A stretch of 64,000 nucleotides of DNA from contig JABMCL010000154.1 in assembly GCA_018857735.1 (NCBI GenBank), positions 732,501 to 796,500 of the forward strand, in the 5' to 3' direction. This document shows positions 35,301 through 49,700 of the stretch, one piece after another. The translations under genes and the position numbers were made by a program. The notes under the pieces were generated by a model. The model searched no databases, was not told where the DNA came from, and was given only the letters and a program-made list of their open reading frames with translations. Positions within the stretch are counted from its first letter, which is position 1. Each line of letters opens with the position of its first letter. This stretch comes from Alviniconcha marisindica (lineage: Eukaryota > Mollusca > Gastropoda > Provannidae).

Positions 35301-38300
35301 TTTTTTTAAACAGATCCAAAAAGAACCAACAACAAAATAACAGACCAAATTCAATTTTCACAAAATACAACATTCACAGTTCAGTGTGCACAGAAAAATA
35401 ATAATGGCCTTTTGCTGAGCTACTCCAGTCAAAACGCTGGGCAGATTCGGTCAAAACACTGGGTAGATTCTGCCAAAAACACTGGGCGGATTCTGAAGTT
35501 TAGTCATTCCTCTTCTTGTTCCTTATCCTTAAATTCCAGCACCTTTCCAACACCTTACCCTATTACTGTACAAAAACCGTGGGGATAAGTTCTTCAGGTG
35601 CTTCTTCCACCGAAACCTTTGTATCCATACATGCGTGATGCATACATAACACATCAACAGAACTCACAAACATCAGAAACTATGCATTACAACACTGTAC
35701 CATAATTTTCAGACTATAATGTGATGCTTCTTTCCTAAAATTTGACCTCTGTGCCTTAGTGCCTTATTTGTAAATGAAATTTGGCATAATTGCTTTTCTG
35801 ATGAATGATAATGACTATTTGGAACCCAAATCAGTCACCACATCAGACTGAAACACGTACTTTTGCAAATGGATCAATATTTTCCAGGCAACAAACACTG
35901 AACACGATCCCAGAAGTGAGATTTGGAACGGCCATAATTATACACTTATAGTTATACTGTTGGCGTACATCAGCATTTACTCAAGTTGGAAGAATATGAA
36001 ACCAAAAACAAAGCGCATGTTGGTATCATATACCGAATGAGAAACAATGGCAACAGCCTCAATTTCAACTTATCTCGGTACCAACTCCCATGGCTGAGAA
36101 ATGGGTCAGTCAATTATTGTTTGCTGCACTGTTCATCTCTGGAAAATGATGCCACCCTTTGATCGGTTCAAATTTTTGTGAATGGCAAAATAAGCTGAAC
36201 GTTTCTGTTTCCCGTATTACAGCATATTCCTTTGTGTCTGATGTACGTCTCCATGTTTTGCTCATCAGCTACCACATCGCCAAAGTTGCGCCATATATTC
36301 AGGAGCGCCTTATCGGCAGACGTTTCACTTTTGAGGCAATTCTCAAAGTGACACACCTTATATCCAGAAGCACCTTGTAGTCCAGAAATTACAGTAGTTG
36401 TCATGACTTGTGAGCATAATACTGCTGTTTGTCTGAGACAAAGAAGGTCAATACTTTTAGTTGACATGACTTGTGAGCATAATATTGCTGTTTGTCTGAG
36501 ACAAAGAAGGTCAATACTTTTAGTTGTCATGACTTGTGAGCATAATATTGCTGTTTGTCTTAGACAAAGAAGGTCAATACTTTTAGTTGTCATGACTTGT
36601 GAGCATAATATTGCTGTTTGTCTGAGACAAAGAAGGTCAATACTTTTAGTTGTCATGACTTGTGAGCATAATATTGCTGTTTGTCTGAGACAAAGAAGGT
36701 CAATACTTTCAGTCTTTAAAATAAAAATAAAAATAATCCAAACCAAAAAAAAAAAAAAAAAAAGGAAAGGAAAAAACAAATGCTTTCTTGTCATTGAAAC
36801 AAAAGATTTAAACACAAATTTATTTTAAAAAAATTAAACACAAATTTATATTAAAAAAAGACCAAAGAAAGCACAAACAGCTTTAAGTGTGAAAAGACAA
36901 ATACCGTTTAAAAAAAAAAAAATCTTACCTGGTCAACACCAATTTTTCTGCAGGCATCCAGGAAATTTTCCACATTCCGTCGACATTTTGCCAGCGTCAA
37001 CTTTGGCTAAAAGCAAAGAAGAAGAAAACGGAAGTTAGCTAGATTCACACACTGCAGCCTAACCTTTGTGCAGCCCATTGCGTCTACGCTTGCAGGGCTG
37101 TTACTGCTGGCAATGTGTAGTGTACGCAGACATGTTTTCAGCTGACGTTCATGAGCTCTTCATACTACAAGAGCACTGGATGTTTTAATACTTATCAATG
37201 TTATGTTACAGTATGGAATGCAGTTCTCTCTTTGTGAAAATCAGTATAAATTAAACCCCAGGCAATCATTACTGTGACGCTAATGAAGTTTACAGTGCTG
37301 TACACAGCTATCATGAAGGGATGTAAACCGTTGTTAAAAAAGTTAATGAAACAAATAAACAGCTCTTGTCACAAGAAATCAATTTTTAATTTGAAGGTTT
37401 AGTGCCAGTTTTGCCCATAGACCAACAAATATTAATTATTTTTATTGCATTTTAATATGGGCACATGTGCACACACATCTGTACACACATTATATACACA
37501 CTGACATACGCACATCTGCACACAAACATACACACAGGCACACACACGGGCACACCCACACACAAACCCACACATGCACATGTGTACACACACACACACA
37601 CACACAAACATGCACACGCACATGCACATACACACACACACGCACACATACACGCACACACACTGACCACAGCAGGTGAAGGAACATGGATACTGGCAAC
37701 AGAGCGAGGGCGAATCTGATTGGCCAGGTGACACAACACCACTCCGTCCCTCAAAGCTTCAGGTAAGTTGTCAGGTAACGTCACCTTCAGTCGAGACTCT
37801 ATTGTCTGAAATCACACAGTTTTCTTTGCTATAATGAAAAGATGTCATCACCCTCGTCACTAGCTTCATCGAAACCTTCCCACTCACTATTGACATCACC
37901 ACTGCTGTCTACTTCATCTGCAGAACACTAAGTTCCTTGAGCTGCTGTTCCCCACAATGGTGCAAAGAACCCAACACTTGGATCAAGCACAAAATGCTGT
38001 GAAGAATCCCGCACCTGGACCATACCTGTCTAAACATCCCACGCTGCTGTTTCACAAACAATGGTGTGGAGAATCCAACACCTGTACCATACCTGTCTAA
38101 ACACCCCAAGCTGCAGTTTCACAAACAATGGTGTGAAGAATCCCACACTTGGATCATACCCGTCTAAACACCATACACTGCTTGTTTCACAAACAATGGT
38201 CTGAAGAATCCAACACCTGTACCATACCTGTCTAAACACCCCAAGCTGCTGATTCACAAACAATGATGTGAAGAATCCCACACCTGGATCATACTGGTCT

Positions 38301-41300
38301 AAACACCCCAAGCTGTTGTTTCACAAACAATGGTGTGAAGAATCCCATACCTGGATCATACCTGTCTAAACACCTCAAACTGCTATTTCACAAACAATGG
38401 TGGGAAGAATCCAACATGTACCATACCTGTCTAAACACCTCAAACTTCTGTTTCACAAACAATGGTGGGAAGAATCCAACATGTACCATACCTGTCTAAA
38501 CACCCCAAGCTGCTGTTTCACAAACAATGGTGTGAAGAATCCCAAACCTGGATCATACCTCTCTGAACACCTCAAACTGCTGTTTCACAAACAATGGTGG
38601 GGAGAATCCAACACATGTACCATACCTGTCTGAACACCCCAAGCTGCTGTTTCACAAACAATGGTGTGAAGAATCCCAAACCTGGATCATACCTCTCTGA
38701 ACACCTCAAACTGCTGTTTCACAAACAATGGTGGGGAGAATCCAACACGTGTACCATACCTGTCTAAACACCCCAAGCTGCTGTTTCACAAACAATGGTG
38801 GGACGAATCCCACACCTGCACCCTATCTGTCTAAACACCCCAAGCTGCTGTTTCACAAACAACGGCGGGAAGAATCCCACACCTGCACCATACCTGTCTG
38901 AGCATCTCCAGCTGCTGGTTCTCCTCGCGCTGCTGCTCCTCGCGGCGGCGGATGGTGAAGTTGGGGTTAGCGTCCTTGTACTCCTCCAGCATCTTCACCG
39001 CCCCTGCCGACAGAGCTGATCGTCCACAACACCGCTTTACTCCCATGCAAGGTTAGTACACGCTCTGGCAACACCAGGCGTTAGGCAAAAGCGAGGCGGG
39101 TGATGGGGAGGGGATGCGCTACGGTATGCCAGTGTGGCCAAGAGAGAGAGCTGGCACCAAGAGCAAGACGGAATCTGGCTTTGCAGCACTGCTGCAGTGT
39201 AACCCGTAGTGAAACAGAGCTACAGTGTAACCCATAGTGAAACAGAGCTGCAGTGTAACCCATAGTGAAACAGAGACCATGCACCCTGCCAAGAGGACCC
39301 CCCCCCCCCCCCCCTTGAAGACAACTGTTCTAAAACCTTTCCCTTCACATTTCTAGGTCAATCAACCCCTGACATGACCAAGGACAACCCCTCTTTTGAA
39401 GAACACTCTTGTTTGATTTTAAGGGCAATTTCAAGGTGGGGGTTCCACTGCACTACAAAGGAACCCTTGGTAAGAGACCACCCAGACAACAGACCACCCT
39501 GATGACAGACTACCCTGGTGACGGACTGCCCTGATGACAGACCGCCCTGACGGGAGACCATCAATTCTTAAGCGTTACCTAATTACCCATAGTAAAACTC
39601 AGGTAAACACTGCTGGGAAGCTTTAAGAATGCAACAGGTGTGACAGTGTCACTGGGTCATTCAAGCATTAGTGCCAGGGCACAGCAAGGTAAAAAAACAG
39701 AAACCAATTCATGGTCAATGAAACGCATGTCAAGCTAAACAGAACAAGGATGTATGGGGAGAGAGAAAAAGACAGAAAAGACAACAGCTTATTTCAGTCG
39801 GTTTCTGGCCACTTAAAAGTGAGGGTAAAAAGAGGAGAGAGAGAGAAGAGAACAGTTCATTCAGTAGGTTTCTGACCAGAGAGAGAGAGAGAGAGAAGAG
39901 AGAACAGTTCATTCAGTAGGTTTCCAAACTGAAAGATTACACTGACAAAGTGATGCAGAAACATACACGGCACTGCTGAATGATACAACCAACCTTTCAC
40001 TTTCACCTTGGCCGTTGTTACAGATTACGGATCATCATATCATGCAGGAATGATCCAGACCAACAACTAATAAAAGCATTTGCCGTATCTTTTAGTTGAG
40101 GGGCAGAAATGAAAACTGCAAGAAGGAGTCAAAGAACAGGCAGGCAGTCAGACGCAGACAGTACAAAATTCAAACAAATCCACAATAATCTGAAAAGGCA
40201 CAGGTGGTCAGAAGCAGGCACTGAGCATTAGCTGCAAGCTACTGATAGCAACAATTTATCTTCATAGTTCTGTACTCTTGATTTGCTGAACTAGTTAAGA
40301 CACAGGACATCACATCACTTGCTATACAATTCAGTGTCACAACCAGTGCACCCCCCCCCCCCCCCCCCCACCAAACCCCATTCACCCACAGTCAAAACCA
40401 AAACACAAAGTTTTAAAACCATATGTATATGGGAACATGCATGTGGCAAGAACATGTTACATATGTGTTTGTTGTTGTTTTTCTCTCTTCATGTTGCAGG
40501 CTTTAAATCTAACAGATGAGCCTTGAAGGTGGTGGGCTCTCTTACTCTAAGATGCAACATCTACTAAATATACACATAATGCCCCCCCCCCCCCTTCTTC
40601 TCCTCATCACAATCCCTTTGAAACAATTACACTAGTAAGCACATCACAGCTGCATCATTCATTTCAGTCAGATCAATAATAGAGGTCAAAAGGAGATCTT
40701 GTTTAAGAGGGCAGCAGAAAAGTAGCCAGGAAAGAGAAGGGGGGGGGGGGGGGGGTGATCCCAGGGAAAGGTGGGATGGGATGGGGAGGGGGGTTCCACA
40801 GTCACCCCATTCAAATACACAATAATCTACACAGTCAGCAGCAAACAAAATGTAATAAGTTTCTCTATAGCGCTTTACAAGGTCATACAGACAAACCACA
40901 ACAGCAGAAAAATGCAAGCAATGCAGGGGAGGGCTAGGGGTGGGGGGGGTAGGGGTTGGGGGGGGGGGGGGGGGCTGGGGTCCGATTCACAAACAAACAA
41001 ACATCAAAGAGAAGACTGGGGCAAAGTCCTGTGTTGTGCTCTACAGAGCACCATCCAATAAGGTGAGTTACAGAAGGAAAGAAAGGAAGCAGAGGTGTTG
41101 CTGGCAGTACTGCAGATGCTACGTTATGTCATAGAAGGAGTTGAATGAAAGATGGTTGGGGGGGGGGGGGGGGGGGGGGCAGGAGGAGAATTAGGTCCAG
41201 TGGTGCGGACTAGGTAGGTATCATGCGAAGTGAACACACCCGGCGCCTGTTTGCTGGGAAGGCCAGAGCCCCGGCCGTTGCTCAAGTGCAGTCTGGACTG

Positions 41301-43608
41301 GTGATCTGTGTGCAGACCAAAAACAGTGACGCACTCACAGTATATATACATATTGACAACACTGAATGCAGCCATCTTGCAGAGACTGACAGGGAGCGGA
41401 GAGACACGGGATATTTACACCGGGGACGTCAAGTCACAACATGCGCGGTGAGCTACACACGGGGGTGAGACGCAGCGAGCTCACTCGCTCTTCTTGACAA
41501 GTGTGCGCACGAGATGCTGGGCAACAAACACATTTCACAAAACACACTACTTGCATCTTTTAGACCCAAATATATATAAAATAGTTTTTAAAAATCAGCA
41601 CTAATTTAAACCATTCTTTTTTTCTTTATTTTTATATTTTTATATATATTTTCTTTAAACAAAAAGAACAAATGCTCACTCAACATTCAAGACCAAGACT
41701 ATAACTTTCTTTCTCCTAACCCACCACCCCCAACTCCCTCCACCCCCACCTCTCCAATGACCTTGAGAACCATTCCAGGTCAATGAAACTAGTATGAGTA
41801 CAACTCATAAAGAGGACAGTCATTCATCATTCACATGATGAGTGTGAAACATCTCCATATAATCAATACATAAAGTTTAAACCTGACATCTCTGTATAAT
41901 GATTACATAAAATTTAAACCTGACATCTCTGTATAATGAATACATAAAGTTTAAACCTGACATCTCTGTATAATGAATATATAAAGTTTAAACCTGACAT
42001 CTCTGTATAATGAATACATAAAGTTTAAACTTGACAGGACAGGAACCTGTCAAAATATGCCAAGTTTCAAACATCTCCACATAATGAATATATAAAGTTT
42101 AAACTTTACAGGATGGGAACTTGTCAAGAAACTACAACTTGAAGTTTTAAATGATCCACCCCCCACCCGCATCCAGATAAACAACTTGAAATAGGTAAAG
42201 GTTACTAAACTGGTATGAAAGTGTTTAGATAAAATGGAGGTTGAAGTTACCATCAAGCAATGGTTAAGAGATTTTGCTAACAAAACATTAGCATCAACGC
42301 TGAGCCCAAAGCTAACGGTCAAAGTGTCTGACAAGGACAGCCTTGTAGCCAAATGGCCTGACAGTGACAGACTGGACTTGACATATTACCAGAATCAGAG
42401 ACATTTATTTCCATGATGTCAAAAAAATAGCAAATAGGGCAAAAGTGTCTCCACGTGTATGTAGACATATATATAAACAAAGTGAACTGAGCCAAACAAA
42501 ACAACAAAACCAAGTGCCAAACGCACACTGACATGCTCTCAGTGCTACCATCAAAATTAAGCTGAACCTTCAACTCGGCAGGAAAACTTCCATGTGACAA
42601 CAACCCACAGCGTACATGTACCATCCAATGAAAACAAAACACACAAGAACAGTTACACCTGTAAACTGTAAACAGTGCAAAAGGCTCACTGACACAACAC
42701 TTTAGCCCCCCACAAAGGACTTCACTCCTCACCTGCGCGTGTGTTTCTGCCTGGGGTTGTGGCCCCTGTCCGTGCACCCATCGTCTGGCGCCGGTTGTCC
42801 GAGTCTGGCACTCCGGGCCTCTGCACCAGCAAACATTCACAACTGGTAATAACTAAGAACAATCGAACTGATGTGGAAGATTTCAATTACAGCATATACA
42901 TATAATTATATAAGACTACACTTTTCCAACAGTACTAACAAAAACTGACCCCCATGAAATACAAGGCTTTTTTTTTCTTCTTCTTTTTTTTGGCTTGTTT
43001 TTGTTCCCAGAGGAAAATCCTGTAACTGGAAGATTCACAAAAGTGGCAGTCTTTTAGGCTGAAGTGTAAAAAAGAAGACAAGCAAGTAATTGATCGCTGA
43101 GGCTTTAGACCTGGAAGACCTTAAACAGAGTTTAAGCCTTATGGTTTGTTCGGACGCAAAGCACCAGGAGAGAAGAAGAACATTAAACAGAGTGAATCGG
43201 GTGGGGAGGAAAGAGGAAAGAAAGTCCTACCTCCTTCCCACCTACCCCCCCCCCTCTCTCTCTCCTTCACACACACACACACACCACACAATTTACACAC
43301 CACACACATAAACACCCACATGCATGGATGCACTGACCTTTGCCCCAACGTTTGAGGAGGTGTTGCCCTTTGACCTCTGGTCCTCCAGGCGTGACTTGAG
43401 GCGCTGTGCCTCAGTCTGGTGCTGTGCCTTCACTTGCTGGTGCTTCTGCTTGAACTCCTCCTCCTTTGTACACACACACGGAAAACACACACATGTGCGT
43501 GTAGTACCAACACACGCACACACAGAGGGAAAAATACACACATACAGTCATGTGGGTGCCAACATGCACACACACGCAAAGAGAAAACAGGCACGTACAC
43601 GTGGGTGT

Positions 43609-43666
<58 letters not shown>

Positions 43667-43668
43667 CA

Positions 43669-43719
<51 letters not shown>

Positions 43720-46700
43720 AAAGCCTATCAACAAAATCAACTGTTGCTGAAGAAGAGACTGAGATGCGAGTTTTGCGCAGGGTTTGCACAGGGGTGAAAA
43801 TCAAACACTGGAGTGAGGACTGGATCAGCACAACTGTTCAAATGAGATGGATGAAAGCGAACTCATTTTTTCTTCTTCTTGGTTGTTGTTTTTTCATAAT
43901 TTTTTTATAATTTTTTCATCAGATAGGGGTAGGGTTGGGGAAATAATGCTGCTGGGGTGAGCACTAAATTCACTTAGGTTGCGTAGTTGGGTGGTGTTGG
44001 TGTGGTGGTGGGAGAGGAGCAGTGTTGGGACAGGGGTCAAAAGGGCTTGGTGTTGTCTCAGGAAGGAGGGAAGGGTAGGCAGTGATTTAACTGCAGTTAT
44101 CATCATCGACATGCACTCTGCATGAACAGCAATGGGATATAAACTGTGAGCTTAGTACATAAAATGTGTCGCTTATTCTCCCTCACATGCTGAGTTCTGG
44201 CACCATCCTTGTACAATGTATGTGTATTTGAATAACAACATGTAGGTTGCCCATCACAGCATTATGGTGTTCACCAATACCATACATAAGTATATATATT
44301 ATATGTGTGTGTATTGTTTCCTAGGTACTGAAAGACTCCGTGCAGAGCTCTAAGCCATGCCTTTTTCCTCACAAGCTTCTGGTTTCACAGCCATGAGGCT
44401 CTGTGCTGACTGGTGGGATACACCAAGATCTGACCACCATGAGGAACTGTTTACTGGTGGGATACACGAAGATCTCACCACTATGAGGAACTGTTTACTG
44501 GTGGGATACACCAAGATCTGACTGCCATGAGGCTCTGTGCTGACTGGTGGGATACACCAAGATCTGACCACCATGAGGAACTGTTTACTGGTGGGATACA
44601 CCAAGATCTCACCACTATGAGGAACTGTTTACTGGTGGAATACATCAAGATCTGACCGCCATGAGGCTCTGTGCTGACTGGTGGGATACACCAAGATCTG
44701 ACCACCATGAGGAATTGTTTACTGGTGGAATACATCAAGATCTGACCGCCATGAGGCACTGTTTACTGGTGGGATACACCAAGATCTGACGCCATGAGGC
44801 TCTGTGCTGACTGGTGGGATACACCAAGATCTGACCACCATGAGGAATTGTTTACTGGTGGAATACACCAAGATCTGACCACCATGAGGCACTGTGTTTA
44901 CTGGTGGGATGCACCAAGATCTGACCGCCATGAGGCACTGTGCTGACTGGTGGGATACACCAAGATCTGACCACCATGAGGCACTGTGTTGACCAAGATC
45001 TGACCGCCATGAGGCTCTGTGCTGACTGGTGGGATACACCAAGATCTGACCATCATGAGGAACTGTTTACTGGTGGGATGCACCAAGATCTGACCACCAT
45101 GAGGAACTGTTTACTGGTGGGATACACCAAGATCTGACCACCATGAGGCTCTGTGCTGACTGGTGGGATACACCAAGATCTGACCACCATGAGGCACTGT
45201 GTTGGCTAAGATCTGACCGCCATGAGGCACTGTGTTGACTAAGATCTGACCGCCATGAGGCACTGTGCTGACTGGTGGGATGCATCAAGATCTGACCGCC
45301 ATGAGGCACTGTGTTGACTGGTGGGATACACCAAGATCTGACCACCATGAGGCACTGTGCTGACTGGTGGGATGCATCAAGATCTGACCGCCATGAGGCA
45401 CTGTGTTGACTGGTGGGATGCACCAAGATCTGACCTCCATGAGGCACTGTGTTGACTAAGATCTGACCGCCATGAGGCACTGTGCTGACTGGTGGGATAC
45501 ACCAAGATCTGACCATCATGAGGAACTGTTTACTGGTGGGATGCACCAAGATCTGACCACCATGAGGAACTGTTTACTGGTGGGATACACCAAGATCTGA
45601 CCACCATGAGGCTCTGTGCTGACTGGTGGGATACACCAAGATCTGACCACCATGAGGCACTGTGTTGGCTAAGATCTGACCGCCATGAGGCACTGTGTTG
45701 ACTAAGATCTGACCGCCATGAGGCACTGTGCTGACTGGTGGGATGCATCAAGATCTGACCGCCATGAGGCACTGTGTTGACTGGTGGGATACACCAAGAT
45801 CTGACCACCATGAGGCACTGTGCTGACTGGTGGGATGCATCAAGATCTGACCGCCATGAGGCACTGTGTTGACTGGTGGGATGCACCAAGATCTGACCTC
45901 CATGAGGCACTGTGTTGACTAAGATCTGACCGCCATGAGGCACTGTGCTGACTGGTGGGATGCACTAAGATCTGACCACCATGAGGCACTGTGTTGACTG
46001 GTGGGATGCATCAAGATCTGACCACCATGAGGAACTGTTGGCCTCCAGGTTTTTGGCATGAAATAGGAGCTGTGACACTCTGATCAGCTGAAATGCTTGG
46101 GTAGTTGGCAAACAGGAACCCACAATCCAAACCTCTTTCCACCCTTCCTCCAAACTCTGCCATAATTGGTTACGCCACTGAAGGGGCAGCACCTATCTCT
46201 GTGCATCTGTCAACTGAAATCACCTCAGCAAAGCATGACACTGCCAGCGCCCTCCACACTAAGACTGCAGAACCATGTAACATCAAAGCACACTAGTAAA
46301 CACTGAAATCATCCGCTCTGGGTAAACAAACTCTGATTCAAACGATTTTGGTTTAGTCTGTGCTGGCATAAGCATCGTTACTGGCTATGAAAGAGACACC
46401 TGACATAATCAGAGTTGTCTCCTGCAAACTTACTGCAATTTGTGCACCGATGAAAAACTGTCAGCTGAAAGTTTTTCAGAGACCTATGGCATAACCCATT
46501 ACAGCAATGGTTAGAGAAAGGATGTGGTAAACTGATACCTGGACTTTGCCTGGAACCCCAAAATGTGAGGACTGTCCTATTTTCAGCAAAAGGGTTGGGT
46601 GGGGGTCAAGGTGGGCATGATTGGGGACACAAGTCTATGATGTAGTTGACAAGGACGTGCCTGGAACCCCCAAAAGTGAGGACTGTCCTATTTTCAGCAA

Positions 46701-49700
46701 AAGGTTGGGTGGGGGTCAAGGTGGGCATGACTGTGGACAAGAGTCTATGATATAGTTGACAAGGACATGCCTGGAACCCCAAAAGTGAGGACTGTCCTAT
46801 TTTCAGCAAAAGGGTTGGGTGGGGGTCAAGGTGGGCATGACTGGGGACAAGAGTCTATGATGTAGTTGACAAGGACATGCCTGGAACCCCCAAAAGTGAG
46901 GACTGTCCTATTTTCAGTGAAAGGTTGGGTGGGGGTCAAAGTGGGCATGACTGGGGACAAGAGTCTATGATGTAGTTGACAAGAACATGCCTGGAACCCC
47001 CAAAAGTGAGGACTGTCCTATTTTCAGTGAAAGGTTGGGTGGGGGTCAAAGTGGGCATGACTGGGTACAAGAGTCTATGATGTAGTTGACAAGGACATGA
47101 CAGCATTGCAGCACCCAAACTTCCCTCTGCCCCGAATCAAAGAAAACTTATTGTTCAAAATGTAAGCAGATCTTCACTCTCATGATGAAATAGACTTTAC
47201 ATGCTGAGGTTCATTCACCGCCATGTTCCCATCATGCATGCAACCACACAACACTAACAGTAACACCAGAGCTGGAATCTACACATGGATGTATGCAGTA
47301 CACACCATTTGAGCATTGTTAGTCAAATGTACCCAGAGAGAAACCTTTTTAAAATTCACTTAAATCGTTACCAGTCTGGTAAAAGTTTACAAAAGAAAAG
47401 AAAAGAAAATGATGTAAAACAAGGTTTGAAAAAAAAGGTCTCACTTGGAATGGTATTTAAGAAAATGTCAACACAGAGATGCTTTTTTTCTTTGCTTGTT
47501 CTTTAAGTCATGAGGCCTTTCACTATCTCCAATGACTACATAATACCAAAAGTATTAACTCAACAAAATGGCTTGCCAGCACCATTCATTCACTGTCACT
47601 TGACAACAACCATTACAAAAATGCAAGCCAAAGTTAGCAAACTTTTATCACTGGGCAAAACTTAACAGAGATCACCTGATCATCAGGTGTATCTGCAAAG
47701 TCAAGGTCATTAAACTTTTATCACTGGGCAAAGCTTAACAGAGGTCACCTGATCATCAGGTGTATCTGCAAAGTCAAGGTCATTAAACTTTTATCACTGG
47801 GCAAAGCTTAACAGAGATCACCTGATCATCAGGTGTATCTGCAAAACTAAGATCATTAAACTTTTTGCGAGACTGTCTGATTATCACATAATAACCTCTG
47901 ATGATCATCATCTGCAAAGTTGAAAAGATCTTGCTTCAAAGTTGAAAAGATCTTGCTTTAACACTTGCTGAGAAACTTAATATACGTATCAATTCAATTG
48001 TCAAAAGAAAAAGCATTTCTATAATGCCTTCCTCATCATATTTCAAGTCATTACTATCATTCATAATCAAACACTATTAATATAAACCTCTCAGCCATGA
48101 CCAAAACTAAGTGTATACCCCAAAACCACACACACATGCATACAAAGTTGTATTGAAATAAGCATTAGTGCACTAAACACTAAAACTAATGACACAGTAT
48201 GGTGTCAGAAGTTAAATACATCTGGAAGCGCATGATACATCAGGTAAGAGTTAACGTAATTATACTGGCGATACAATTCTGGAGTATATAAACTATGTAA
48301 CAGTAAAGAAGCCCTCTCATCAACATTTCAGTTTTAAACAAATCTTGCATACATACATGATTTTAAACCAATGATTTACCCTTTTCTTTTTTTTACAGAT
48401 CTTCAACTGAAATACCATAGGAACAACACAAAATGTCAGAATAGTACGTAAACAACAAGAGCAGCTACACTCACTCAATCAAACTCACATTCAAGTGCAA
48501 AATCAAGAATGTTAAATATCAGTCCCTTAAGTAAATACCTGAGTTATATATATATATACAATGTACCATGCATGACCTTTTTAATGCAACCATTAACATT
48601 TACATTACACTGGGCACAAATCAAAAAAGTGTAATTTGCAGTTCATATTTTTGACACATGTGTGACCTTGAATCAACATCAGGGTCACCAAACCTAGAAT
48701 AATCAGTAGACCACAAGTAACGTAATAGCCATCAAAAGTTTGGAATACCTTGCTTTCATAGTGCCACCTCACTCAAAAAGTGTCTGAGAAAAAAGCCCAT
48801 TTTTTAATATATTTTTTCCATCTCAGGAAACTGGGTCAAGGTCATCAGACCGGTCACAGAAAGCGGCATGAACAAGTAAAGCTATTTTGAGTGGTCGTGG
48901 AAAATGGCATGAACAAGTAAAGCTATTCTGAGTGGTCATGGAAAATGGCATGAACAAGTAAAGCTATTTTGAGTGGTCATGGAAAATCGCATGAACAAGT
49001 AAAGCTATTCTGAGTGGTCATGGAAAATGGCACGAACAAGTAAAGCTATTTTGAGCATAAGTACCGTCCTGCAAACTTTGACACTTTGACATTTACAGCT
49101 TGCGAGAAAATTGCAACCTCAAAGTTTCTGACATGCTCAGACACTTACTCAAAACCGGCCTGACACTGATCATTACAGAGATCACATTTGTTTTTGTTTT
49201 TCATGCCAGTCAAAAGGGAAAAGCACCTGTAGGTACACATCACACTTAGCAAATGACTAAATGGCATTATTTTCAGCTTTGCGGACACTAGCTGTGAGAT
49301 GTAGCTTTAGCATTAAAACGAGCAAAGCAGATTCCAACCATCTGATGACCACAAACACGCACTGACGCTGAAAGGTTATTATTGCATATGTATTGCAAGC
49401 TACTTGCAGCATCATGTAAAAGTTACTTAGTGACACCAAGATGATCAGGGATGGTTACAGTACATTGACTTGACTTGTACCAATATGTTAACAAAACAAA
49501 TGCTATTTGAAAAGACTGTTTGTGAAAAAAGCATTTATACCGTCATTGAAAACAAGGGTCATGATAAATGAATACACATTCACGAAGAAGTGTTATTCCC
49601 ACTAACTTGAAATTTAAGTCATGACTAGTAGGATACCAATTACATATTTATTAAACAATACAACTTTGTTCCAAGTAGCTGAAAGGCTTGAAAAAGTTAA

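Noticed and set aside
36168..36828. Long ORFs on both strands with 21-residue repeats
   Set aside because: Produced by five copies of a 63-bp unit that is stop-free in several frames; no start, splice or domain evidence.
44385..46040. CRISPR-like regularly spaced repeat
   Set aside because: Units are contiguous without unique spacers, and the DNA is eukaryotic.
44350..46192. Series of minus-strand ORFs with [12 protein letters not shown] repeats
   Set aside because: Translation of the 46-bp minisatellite; frames break at every unit-length change.
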